From assembly GCA_044375975.1 (NCBI GenBank), contig JBILLQ010000028.1:1-38238 (forward strand): DNA of 38,238 bases, given 5' to 3'. A program made the position numbers and the translations under genes. The notes under the pieces were generated by a model, which did not search any database, had not been told where the DNA came from, and saw only the letters and a list, made by a program, of their open reading frames with translations. This document shows positions 1 through 6,102 of this stretch, in pieces (the stretch's first letter is position 1; each line of letters opens with the position of its first letter). Source of the DNA: UBA5018 sp044375975. Lineage in GTDB: Bacteria; Cyanobacteriota; Cyanobacteriia; PCC-6307; Cyanobiaceae.

Positions 1-39
1 GTTGAATGCGCTTCCCGCAGTGTCTTGTCTGCTCAGGTG

Positions 40-92
40 GCTTAACTGTTCACCAGAACCATGAACCGTGGATTCTTCTGGTTTTGTTAAGC
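40..92 (-). other. attC-like recombination site (53 bp)
   Basis: The outer arms GCTTAAC (40-46) and GTTAAGC (86-92) are perfect inverted repeats and both match the integron core consensus fully. The inner arms ACCAGAA (52-58) and TTCTGGT (76-82) are also perfect. The spacers between outer and inner arms are 5 and 3 nt, the asymmetry seen in attC sites. The loop is 17 nt. The site is at the short end of the attC size range. Confidence 0.68.
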
Positions 93-166
93 ATCCTTGG
101 CCTTGCGCCCTGTCGCACGAGGTGATACGATATGGTTAATTCTTGAATCTGCCGCGTAGCGGCTTG

Positions 167-251
167 GTCCAACGCCCAAGATCAGAAGCGGGCAAGAATC
201 TCTACATCGCCCCCATCCCGCTCTCCCGTCTTCTGTATCTTGATGTTAGAC
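167..251 (-). other. attC-like recombination site (85 bp)
   Basis: The outer cores GTCCAAC (167-173) and GTTAGAC (245-251) both match RYYYAAC/GTTRRRY and pair with one mismatch. Inside them, CAAGATCAGAAG (177-188) pairs with 230-242 over 12 bp with one extra base, followed by a CGGG/CCCG pair. An unpaired extra base in the stem is typical of attC folded as single-stranded DNA. The site follows the 3' end of the 335-847 gene by 84 nt. Confidence 0.75.
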
Positions 252-334
252 CACACACCATTTCTGACCCCCTAGCCAAGGTTAATGCTGGTGATTGAGA
301 ACCTGGCAGAGGTTCGATGGGAATCGACATGATC

Positions 335-847
335 TTACTCAATGCCCTTATCTCTGTTGACGTCTGACATGGCCTTCTGATTAATCCATTCGCGCGATAC
401 ACCTTTGCTTACCACAAAGTCTTCAAGTTCTTGTGCAATTAGTCTTTGTAGCCTTGTGGCATCTTCAGAGAACTTGCTTAGCCTACGTAGAAGCCTAGGT
501 CGATCATTGTTGAGATACAGGTCGTCGCCGTTCTCGTCCATCGACCTGTGCACTAGCCAATCTCGTTCTAATTTAAAAGCCTCGAGCATGGTTAGCAGTT
601 CTGGATCAAGAACTTGTCTATCTTTTGCGATTCGAATAGAAGTTCCAAGCGTGTTTCGCCGATGCTTGGAAAGCAGTCGCTCTGCATTATCAGCGCTAGT
701 CCCACCCCTTTCTTTGATCTCCGACTTGACAGTAATATATGTGCTTAGGGCGTCTTCAACATGTTGAAGGTACCAAATACCGGAGCCAATGAGCTTAAAG
801 AAGACTTGAAGCTCCTCTGCGCTGATTTGTCGACGATCGCTACTCAT
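335..847 (-). CDS. hypothetical helical protein with HEPN-like RX4H motif, in a cassette
   Basis: This 170-residue protein belongs to no family I recognise by sequence. It is predicted all-helical, rich in charged residues, with no membrane segment. Around residues 95-100 it carries RDWLVH, which fits the R-x4-6-H ribonuclease motif of HEPN domains, inside a helix-rich context. HEPN proteins are often toxins or defence RNases, so a toxin or defence role is possible but only inferred. The ATG lies 5 nt from the presumed R' core of the 852-905 site, with no Shine-Dalgarno sequence in between. Start codons this close to attC occur in integron cassettes. It is downstream of the 956-1711 gene on the same strand. 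Lower GC than the core genes supports acquisition by transfer. Confidence 0.7.
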   Translation of the reverse strand: MSSDRRQISAEELQVFFKLIGSGIWYLQHVEDALSTYITVKSEIKERGGTSADNAERLLSKHRRNTLGTSIRIAKDRQVLDPELLTMLEAFKLERDWLVHRSMDENGDDLYLNNDRPRLLRRLSKFSEDATRLQRLIAQELEDFVVSKGVSREWINQKAMSDVNRDKGIE

Positions 848-851
848 AAGG

Positions 852-905
852 GACTAACGCTCGCCAGCAAATGGCTGATGGGTATCCTCGGCGAAGACGT
901 TAGCC
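852..905 (-). other. attC-like recombination site (54 bp)
   Basis: GACTAAC (852-858) and GTTAGCC (899-905) each match the core consensus at 6 of 7 positions and contain the perfect pair CTAACG/CGTTAG. Inner arms TCGCC and GGCGA pair, with spacers of unequal length. The site sits exactly between the stop of the 956-1711 gene and the start of the 335-847 gene, where an attC belongs. Confidence 0.6.
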
Positions 906-955
906 AGGTGGAGGCGGCGCAGGTGCATAGTGGCATTAGATAATATAAGGCTTGC

Positions 956-1711
956 CTATTGGAAATACATCGTCTTGAGGTATCTCTTTGCTAAATCCGC
1001 AACAAACCTGTACCCATGGTGAATTGACATTGATGCGGTTTTGTTTTCCTTTGCTAGCTCCTTGAATCCATGTCGGGAATCAAAGCCCGACAGGGAAAAG
1101 TTGTTTGCTGTATTCGTGAATGAGCGCCGCTTGCTATCCGCAATTCGCAAATCCACAGAATTCTTAGTGGCAAAAAATTCAACCGCCTCTAAGAGCTTGT
1201 AGTATGTTGACCAGCCGGCTTCCATGTCAAGGTACTTGAGAATGTAGTACACGTCCTGGTTCTCTGTAGCCAGATGGATCAGCTGGAATCTGACGCCTAG
1301 CAACTTTGCATGCGAGAATTCTTCTGACAGTTGCTCAGGCGAACATTCTGGGGGGCCGAGGAGAGCCGTGGGCACAAGGAGATCTAGTGATCCCTCATCG
1401 GGTGCGGAGGAAGCCTCTCGACCGTTGTAAAGCAGTTTGTAAATCGAGGCCTTTCTGTAGTCCTTTTGAAAGAGCACTGATGCACCGTTAAATAGACTGA
1501 TCAGCTCATTGCCAACCTGCCAGACAACACTTGAATTGGACTCTCCTTCACTGTAAAGAGTGGTCATCCTAAAGTCATCGTTTGGGCAGTCAAGCCAGTC
1601 ATCGATACCACCGTATATGTTCAACAGCCTTGTTCCCCGGCGGGGTGCGAGGTTTCGAAATTCTTGTGTGTCGCCATCCAGCAAAAACTCCCAGCCTGAA
1701 TGCTCAGTCAC
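956..1711 (-). CDS. hypothetical protein, 251 aa, in a cassette
   Basis: A soluble protein with no signal peptide or membrane helix and no family I can name. The C-terminal third holds TANNFSLSGFDSRHG followed by a helix and a final YLK segment. This resembles the helical C-terminal domain of various uncharacterised phage- or island-borne proteins, but that is impression, not proof. The start is GTG at 1711, chosen because GGAGG lies 6 nt upstream; the nearer ATG at 1720 runs into a stop. The presumed R' core GTTAGAC ends 17 nt upstream of the start. Codon use and lower GC differ from the genes after 6 kb, and it shares strand and setting with the 335-847 gene. Confidence 0.72.
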   Translation of the reverse strand: MTEHSGWEFLLDGDTQEFRNLAPRRGTRLLNIYGGIDDWLDCPNDDFRMTTLYSEGESNSSVVWQVGNELISLFNGASVLFQKDYRKASIYKLLYNGREASSAPDEGSLDLLVPTALLGPPECSPEQLSEEFSHAKLLGVRFQLIHLATENQDVYYILKYLDMEAGWSTYYKLLEAVEFFATKNSVDLRIADSKRRSFTNTANNFSLSGFDSRHGFKELAKENKTASMSIHHGYRFVADLAKRYLKTMYFQ

Positions 1712-1727
1712 TAGCTGCCTCCATGGT

Positions 1728-1799
1728 GTCTAACAGGTTTTAGGCGGATCCGCATAATACCCCCTTCCACGCTGTTTTGGCCGCCTAAAAGCGGGAGGC
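1728..1799 (-). other. probable decayed attC-like site
   Basis: GTCTAAC (1728-1734) is a perfect core. Ten-base perfect inverted arms TTTTAGGCGG (1738-1747) and CCGCCTAAAA (1781-1790) follow. The expected opposite core is GGGAGGC (1793-1799), with GG where attC has the invariant TT. It therefore keeps the fold but should have lost the second core. A 10-bp palindrome GCGGATCCGC lies at 1744-1753. Confidence 0.45.
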
Positions 1800-1870
1800 A
1801 AGCGGAATGCACCAGTGAGATCGCTTGCGATGACAAGAAGTTCACACAAGTCGGAATCATTCCGGGTTTG

Positions 1871-1888
1871 ATAGGCGGGTCCGCCTAT
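1871..1888. repeat. 18-bp palindrome related to the 1741-1753 sequence
   Basis: ATAGGCGGGTCCGCCTAT has perfect 8-bp arms around GT. The segment TAGGCGG.TCCGC followed by ATAA also occurs at 1741, about 130 bp away. The pair could be ends of a small element or two partial attC arms; neither can be settled here. The rest of 1800-1970 shows no gene. Confidence 0.5.
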
Positions 1889-1970
1889 AAGGGTTCGCCG
1901 TGTTACAAAAGGGCGGCAGTGCTGCGCACGCCCAACGGGGCTGGATTTAGCGCATTGGTGTAAATCATTG

Positions 1971-2143
1971 CAGCTTGCCGCCTCTACGGTGCTGCTGGAT
2001 GTGGACCTCGGCATCCGTCAGGCGCTGGCGGCTCCTCTGCCCCGGTTGCTGGATGAGTGGCAGGTTGAGTCGGCACTATGAATCAGGGTGCGGCGGGCCA
2101 TGGATGCCGTCGATGCGCCTGGGCAATTTCTGCTCACCGATTC
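1971..2143 (+). pseudogene. fragment of AAA/DUF4143 ATPase gene
   Basis: This stretch is a diverged copy of bases 3191-3387 inside the intact ATPase gene 1.2 kb to the right. The alignment is colinear and shows one 24-bp (8-codon) in-frame deletion, located between two CTGGCG direct repeats in the intact copy. The Trp codon at the position of LWNQ has become TGA (2079-2081). The fragment covers the segment from just after the P-loop through the Walker B region (LLDEWQ) and lacks both gene ends. It is a remnant of a duplicated or related gene and cannot encode a functional protein. Confidence 0.88.
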
Positions 2144-2169
2144 AGCTCACCCTTGCCTGCAAATCATCT

Positions 2170-2838
2170 TCAGCTCGCCCAAAGCTCATCCAGGTTGATC
2201 ACCAGACCCGGGAACAAAGGATCCGCCGAGATGCTTGACGCTGGCGCGATCCGTTGCGGGGTCTCGGCCCCTGCCTGCTGGGGACCCCACACCTCCACCG
2301 CTTGCTCCTCCGGGATCAGCAGCCAGCCCAGCTGGGCGCCATTGCGCTGGTAAGCGGCCATCTTGCGGCGCAGGGCGGTGAGGCCCCGGGGGCCTTCATC
2401 GCTAGGACTGGCAAGCTCCACCACCAGATCGGGGCACAGGGGCGCGAAACCGCGGCGCTCATTGGCGCTGAGGGCCTGCCAGCGCGCCAGGGCCACCAGG
2501 GAAGCATCCGGGCTGAGTACGGAGTTATCGGGCAGGCGGAAGCCGGTGGAGCTGTCGAATGCCATCCAGCCTCCCCTGGCTCGCGCCCAGGTTTTGATTT
2601 GAAAAAAGAGTTCGCCATTGCTGGCGCCCGTTTCGCTGCCTGTGGGGGTGATGGGGATCAGGGAGCCATCGGCGGCCAGCTCCAGCACCGCATCCGGGTT
2701 GGCATCGCACACCTGGGCAAACTGCTCGGGGGTGAGGCGCAGGCTGGCGGTGAGCGCCATCGGCAGCGTCAAGCCATCAACAAGCCCAGGGGGATCGCTG
2801 AGCTCCCGGGGGCGGGGCGGGGCGACCATGAACCGCAC
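2170..2838 (-). CDS. Uma2 family (DUF820) endonuclease-like protein
   Basis: A PD-(D/E)XK-fold protein of the Uma2/DUF820 family, which is heavily expanded in cyanobacteria and whose biological role is unknown. Family marks: the opening LTPEQFAQVCDANPD, then SPDASLV with the first acidic residue, PDLVVELASPSD with the catalytic Glu, and the following LRRKMAAYQRNGA helix with the Lys. The family body would start at the internal Met encoded at 2760 (196 aa); longer starts at 2829 or 2838 add an unconserved proline-rich head. No strong ribosome binding site decides between them. It stands alone, facing away from the ATPase gene. No partner is evident. Confidence 0.85.
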   Translation of the reverse strand: MRFMVAPPRPRELSDPPGLVDGLTLPMALTASLRLTPEQFAQVCDANPDAVLELAADGSLIPITPTGSETGASNGELFFQIKTWARARGGWMAFDSSTGFRLPDNSVLSPDASLVALARWQALSANERRGFAPLCPDLVVELASPSDEGPRGLTALRRKMAAYQRNGAQLGWLLIPEEQAVEVWGPQQAGAETPQRIAPASSISADPLFPGLVINLDELWAS

Positions 2839-2952
2839 AGCGAAGCTGCTTCCAGCGTAGGAAGAGACCCCTCAGCGCACCTGATTCCCACCACCCTCTG
2901 CAGCGCTCATCTGCAGCCCAGCAAGCATCTCGGCTTTTCTCACATCGGCTAA

Positions 2953-3067
2953 CCAGTTTTTCCCGCATCATCAGGCCAGTTTATCCTGCATCGAGAGCCC
3001 GGCTTTTCCTGCATCATCAGGCCAGTTTTTCCTGCATTAGGATCCCGGTATCTGCTGCATTGACTGC
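2953..3067. repeat. tandem array, five 23-bp units
   Basis: Units begin at 2953, 2976, 2999, 3022 and 3045, exactly 23 bp apart. The common pattern is CCRGNTTTTCCTGCATCATCAGG; the last unit is most diverged. It ends 6 bp before the ATG of the ATPase gene, so it occupies that gene's 5' region. No spacers of CRISPR type are present. Confidence 0.88.
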
Positions 3068-3073
3068 CGCCCC

Positions 3074-4330
3074 ATGGCCTCCGGTTACCGCCCACGCATC
3101 GCCGACGCCGAGCTGCGGGACTGTCTGGCCGCAGCTGGCGCGGTGGTGATCGAAGGCCCCAAAGCCTGCGGTAAGACCCGCCTGGCCCAGCAGCTGGCCG
3201 CCTCCACGGTGCTGCTGGATGTGGACCTCGGCGCCCGCCAGGCCCTGGCGGTGGATCCGGCCCTGGTGCTGGCGGGTCCTCGGCCCCGGCTGCTGGATGA
3301 GTGGCAGGTGGAGCCGGCGCTATGGAACCAGGTGCGGCGGGCGGTGGATGCAGTGGATGCGCCCGGGCAATTTCTGCTCACCGGTTCGGCGGTACCGGCC
3401 GATGACGCCGAGCGCCACACCGGAGCGGGGCGCTTTTCGTTTCTGCGGCTGCGGCCGATGAGCCTGGTGGAAAGTGGCGCCGGCCAGGGCGGCGTCTCCC
3501 TGGCAGCGCTGCTGGAGGGGCAGCCGCCCAGCTGCGCCGATCCGGGGTTGGGCGTGGCGGATATTGCCGAGCTCATCTGCCGCGGCGGCTGGCCGGCCCA
3601 GCTGGAGCGGCCCCTGGCGGCGGCCTCCCGGGCCGCCCGCGACTACCTGGAGCAGGTGCGTCAGGTGGACGTGCAACGGCTGGATGGGCGGCGGCGGGAT
3701 CCCCAGCGCTTGGGGGCTCTGCTGCGCTCCCTCGGCCGCAACGTGGCCACCGAGGTGAGCCTGGCCACCATGGCGGCCGATGCCGGCGGCGCCGATGGGC
3801 CCCTCGACTCGCGCACAGTGGCCGACCACCTGCAGGCCTTGGAACGCTTAATGGTGCTGGAAAACCAGCCCGCCTGGCGGCCCCATCTGCGGTCAAAGGC
3901 AGCCCTGCGCCAGGCACCCCGGCGCCACTTCTGCGACCCCTCCCTGGCGGTGGCGGCCCTAGGCGGCAGACCCGATCGGCTGCTCAAGGATCTGGAGTGG
4001 CTGGGGTTGCTGTTCGAGTCGCTGGTGATCCGCGACCTGCGGGTGCTGGCCCAGGCGCTCGATGGCGAGGTGTTCCACTACCGCGACGACTACGGCATTG
4101 AAGTAGACGCGATCGTGCAGCTGCGCGATGGCCGCTGGGGCGCAATCGAGGTGAAGCTGGGCCAGGGCCAGGTGGAGGCCGCCGCCGCCGGCCTGCTGCG
4201 CTTTCGCCAGCAGATCGATACCCGCCGCACCGGAGAACCCGCCTTCCTGGCGGTGGTCTGCGGCGGCGGCTACGGCTACCGGCGGGCGGATGGAATAGCC
4301 GTGCTGCCTGTGGGGGCGCTGGGGCCGTGA
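3074..4330 (+). CDS. AAA family ATPase with C-terminal DUF4143 domain
   Basis: A 418-residue protein with the standard two-domain layout of this family. The N-terminal P-loop ATPase has Walker A GPKACGKT near residue 29 and Walker B LLDEWQ near residue 75, followed by a sensor-like LLTGS. A winged-helix-like middle precedes a C-terminal DUF4143 part with the nuclease-like pattern GIEVDAIV...WGAIEVKLG (D then E-x-K, about residues 340-362). These proteins are common, patchily distributed and mobile; their role is unknown. All key ATPase residues are present and the length is usual. The gene follows the 23-bp array directly and a broken relative lies at 1971-2143. Its 3' end is 28 bp from the truncated hicA gene. 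Confidence 0.9.
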   Translation: MASGYRPRIADAELRDCLAAAGAVVIEGPKACGKTRLAQQLAASTVLLDVDLGARQALAVDPALVLAGPRPRLLDEWQVEPALWNQVRRAVDAVDAPGQFLLTGSAVPADDAERHTGAGRFSFLRLRPMSLVESGAGQGGVSLAALLEGQPPSCADPGLGVADIAELICRGGWPAQLERPLAAASRAARDYLEQVRQVDVQRLDGRRRDPQRLGALLRSLGRNVATEVSLATMAADAGGADGPLDSRTVADHLQALERLMVLENQPAWRPHLRSKAALRQAPRRHFCDPSLAVAALGGRPDRLLKDLEWLGLLFESLVIRDLRVLAQALDGEVFHYRDDYGIEVDAIVQLRDGRWGAIEVKLGQGQVEAAAAGLLRFRQQIDTRRTGEPAFLAVVCGGGYGYRRADGIAVLPVGALGP

Positions 4331-4357
4331 TCAGGCAGCAGGGCAGAGCCAGGCAAC

Positions 4358-4456
4358 TCAAGCCAAACTGGCCCCATCACCGCCTCGGTCTGCGCCACCA
4401 GCTCTCTTCAAGGCAGTAATTAATGCTTTGCCTGTAACTGCCGGGTATTTTGACAC
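4358..4456 (-). pseudogene. hicA: truncated hicA toxin gene
   Basis: The frame opens with GTG two bases after the hicB stop and reads VSKYPAVTGKALITALKRAG, a recognisable HicA N-terminus. It then departs from the family and stops after 32 residues. HicA is a double-stranded-RNA-binding-fold mRNA interferase of about 60-80 residues whose active His lies after this point (normally in a GSH motif). The catalytic part is therefore missing, deleted up to the junction with the ATPase gene side. The position immediately behind hicB supports the call. Confidence 0.72.
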
Positions 4457-4458
4457 GT

Positions 4459-4668
4459 CTAAACCGTAACGCGCTGAACACCAACGAAATCAAGTTGCTC
4501 AATATCCTCTTCATTAACTTCGAGGCAGAGCTCAATGGCTTCCTTTATTCGATCCATAAGCTCATCGAGAGAACGAGCCTGTGTATGACAGCCGGATAGA
4601 GCAGGCACACTGGCAACGAAAAAGCCCTCGGAGTCTTTCTCAACAACAACATCAAACTGACGTGCCAT
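4459..4668 (-). CDS. hicB: HicB family antitoxin
   Basis: A 69-residue HicB antitoxin: the partial RNase-H-like fold is visible as VVEKDSEGFFVASVPALSGCHTQ followed by the helix ARSLDELMDRIKEAIELCLE. It lacks a C-terminal DNA-binding domain, as in the short HicB type. HicB normally binds and blocks the HicA RNase and represses the operon. The adjoining hicA is truncated, so this antitoxin is orphaned, unless it acts on a HicA encoded elsewhere. Confidence 0.88.
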   Translation of the reverse strand: MARQFDVVVEKDSEGFFVASVPALSGCHTQARSLDELMDRIKEAIELCLEVNEEDIEQLDFVGVQRVTV

Positions 4669-4808
4669 GGAAGTCGCCCGTGTCTTCTCATGTTAGCTCC
4701 AAACCATCCCTTGCATACAATCCTTCACTGGCTCCAGCCAACGTGCGAATTAAGCAGCCCGCGTAGGCTGGCAGCGTAAGCCTGGGCTGAGAAAATGTAT
4801 CGCGTGGC

Positions 4809-5228
4809 TTAGGTCGGGGTTGCCTTGCTTGCCGTAGCGGATCGGCTTTGACGAGGGGTTGGGCCTTGTTGGAAGGAGACGGCTCGAGTGGATGGCTTTC
4901 GAGCCGCTTTACCAAGTGCCTGCTCCGCCCACTTGTTGAGGCTGGTTCCGCTCCGGGCGGCAGCCTTCAGAGCTGCCGCGTGTATCTCAGGTGAGATGCG
5001 CAGCATTAGTTTACCGCTTGCGGGCTTTTCTGGCGCAGAACCCAGTTCCTGGGATGCGGCTAGATAGTCTTCGATGGCTGCATGAAAGTTGGACTCAAAC
5101 TCTGCTACAGACTCGCCATGAAACGAGATGATGTCGTCAATGCCCAGAACACGACCAACGATAATCTTGTCTTCAGTATCGAAGACCATGCTCGCCGTGT
5201 AGCCCTTGTAGGCCATGGAATTGATCAT
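4809..5228 (-). CDS. HicB-like antitoxin with C-terminal ribbon-helix-helix domain
   Basis: A protein of about 139 residues of the long HicB type. The N-terminal domain reads MAYKGYTASMVFDTED, then VGRVLGIDDIISFHGESVAEFE and an AAIEDYL helix. The C-terminal part KLMLRISPEIHAAALKAA...GTSLNKWAEQAL is an Arc/MetJ-like ribbon-helix-helix DNA-binding domain, which would bind its own promoter. An alanine/serine/proline-rich tail follows. The open frame extends upstream to 5549, but homology starts near 5216-5228 (two in-frame ATGs). No hicA-like toxin gene lies on either side, so it is a solitary member. It is unrelated in sequence to the 4459-4668 HicB at the C-terminus. Confidence 0.85.
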   Translation of the reverse strand: MINSMAYKGYTASMVFDTEDKIIVGRVLGIDDIISFHGESVAEFESNFHAAIEDYLAASQELGSAPEKPASGKLMLRISPEIHAAALKAAARSGTSLNKWAEQALGKAARKPSTRAVSFQQGPTPRQSRSATASKATPT

Positions 5229-5331
5229 GGCTTGATGGCGACTGACGGTGATGGGGAACTGGGAAGTGTCAGTTAGAGGATTCCCGCCGCTGGCAAACGC
5301 TCCTACCACCCAAATCCACCATAGTGGGCCG

Positions 5332-5565
5332 ATGGAAAAGAGCAAGCCAATGGCTCGGGAGAGCACGGCGGAGATGGCCGCCAACATCAGCCGTGAATTG
5401 GCAGTGATTTTGCGCAGCCTGGCCCAGGGTCGCGGCGACCCGATCGCCGAGCCAAGGCTCACCGCTGTGGCCATGGCCCACCTGCTGATCTGCAGCAGGG
5501 AGCTACTACAAAACCTGCTGATTGATACGGCCCGCAGGCCCCAGCGCATCGAAATTGATAGCTAA
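5332..5565 (+). CDS. small hypothetical protein, 77 aa
   Basis: The frame from the ATG at 5332 encodes a mostly helical peptide (STAEMAANISRELAVILRSL, then AMAHLLICSRELLQNLLI). I do not recognise the family. The amphipathic composition is more protein-like than the upstream extension, which overlaps the HicB-like gene. It could be a real small gene or chance; there is no clear ribosome binding site. Confidence 0.35.
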   Translation: MEKSKPMARESTAEMAANISRELAVILRSLAQGRGDPIAEPRLTAVAMAHLLICSRELLQNLLIDTARRPQRIEIDS

Positions 5566-5644
5566 CTGGCGGGCGCCACCGCCACAAGCCCTTACAAAAC
5601 GAACCGCCTATCGCTCTCTCCGCTTGCGCAAATACCGTTAAAAA

Positions 5645-5669
5645 GCCCCCGGGGGAGCAACCCGGGGGC
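5645..5669 (-). terminator. rho-independent terminator, minus strand
   Basis: Perfect 9-bp arms GCCCCCGGG and CCCGGGGGC around a 7-nt loop, followed on the minus strand by TTTTT. It faces transcripts coming from the helicase gene side, whose stop codon is 420 bp upstream. Confidence 0.82.
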
Positions 5670-6074
5670 TTAGGAAGCCGTCCCTTGGTTTGGCATAAAA
5701 ATTGCCAGTTGTTTTTCGCTGCTGTGAAGCTGCTGACCTTGGCGCCTGGGGCCTAATGATCCAGGATGGGGTGGTTTGGGTTCCCTGGGGCACCTGAAGC
5801 GGTGCGAATGGAGTGCCGACCGGCATGACGCCCAAGTTGAGGACGATGAAAGTGACGATAGAGATAAAAATCCTCTTGTCACACCGGACGACCCGCCCCG
5901 ATTGGTTGGAGACTGTTGGAGCAGGGGCCTGCAGTCAGCTTGCTTCCGGTTGCTGGCGGGGTGGCGTGTCGTCCATCGGGGGCGCCTCCTGAGTTCGTGA
6001 ATACAGAATCGCCCATCTGGCGTTGCCACGCAATCGGCGATTACACCTATTGCCTCGCCCTGAACTGCCCGGCT
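5670..6074. other. 405-bp stretch without a convincing gene
   Basis: Short open frames exist on both strands (74-119 codons), but none has a recognisable domain, good codon structure or a ribosome binding site. On the minus strand it lies between the helicase stop and the terminator at 5645-5669. It may be a long 3' untranslated region or a small RNA. Confidence 0.4.
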
Positions 6075-6102
6075 ATCAGCGACCAGCCATCAGCGACCAG
6101 CC
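6075..6102. repeat. 14-bp direct duplication over the helicase stop codon
   Basis: ATCAGCGACCAGCC occurs twice without a gap (6075-6088 and 6089-6102). The helicase stop codon (6092-6090 on the minus strand) lies in the second copy, so the duplication repeats the last codons and stop. Confidence 0.85.

Larger units (their letters stand above)
40..1799 (-). mobile_element. integron-like gene cassette array without integrase (CALIN-like)
   Basis: Three quasi-palindromes with integron core sites (RYYYAAC on the left, GTTRRRY on the right) and paired inner arms lie at 40-92, 167-251 and 852-905, and a degenerate fourth at 1728-1799. The two ORFs (335-847 and 956-1711) are both on the minus strand. 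Each starts a few bases after one site and ends 50-85 bases before the next, which is the layout of gene cassettes (ORF then attC). Read on the minus strand the units are about 875 bp, 685 bp and a 127-bp unit without a usable ORF. No intI gene lies in the window, and the array may continue beyond base 1. Base composition is clearly lower in GC than the core genes from 6 kb on. The cassette interpretation is inference from structure. Confidence 0.7.

Noticed and set aside
1930..1936. GCCCAAC, a full match to an attC core
   Set aside because: No partner core with paired inner arms lies within range; the only GTTRRRY to the right is a chance mutation inside the ATPase remnant.
1730..2014. 94-codon minus-strand frame before the ATPase remnant
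   Set aside because: It runs antisense through the remnant and the palindromes; no protein-like features.
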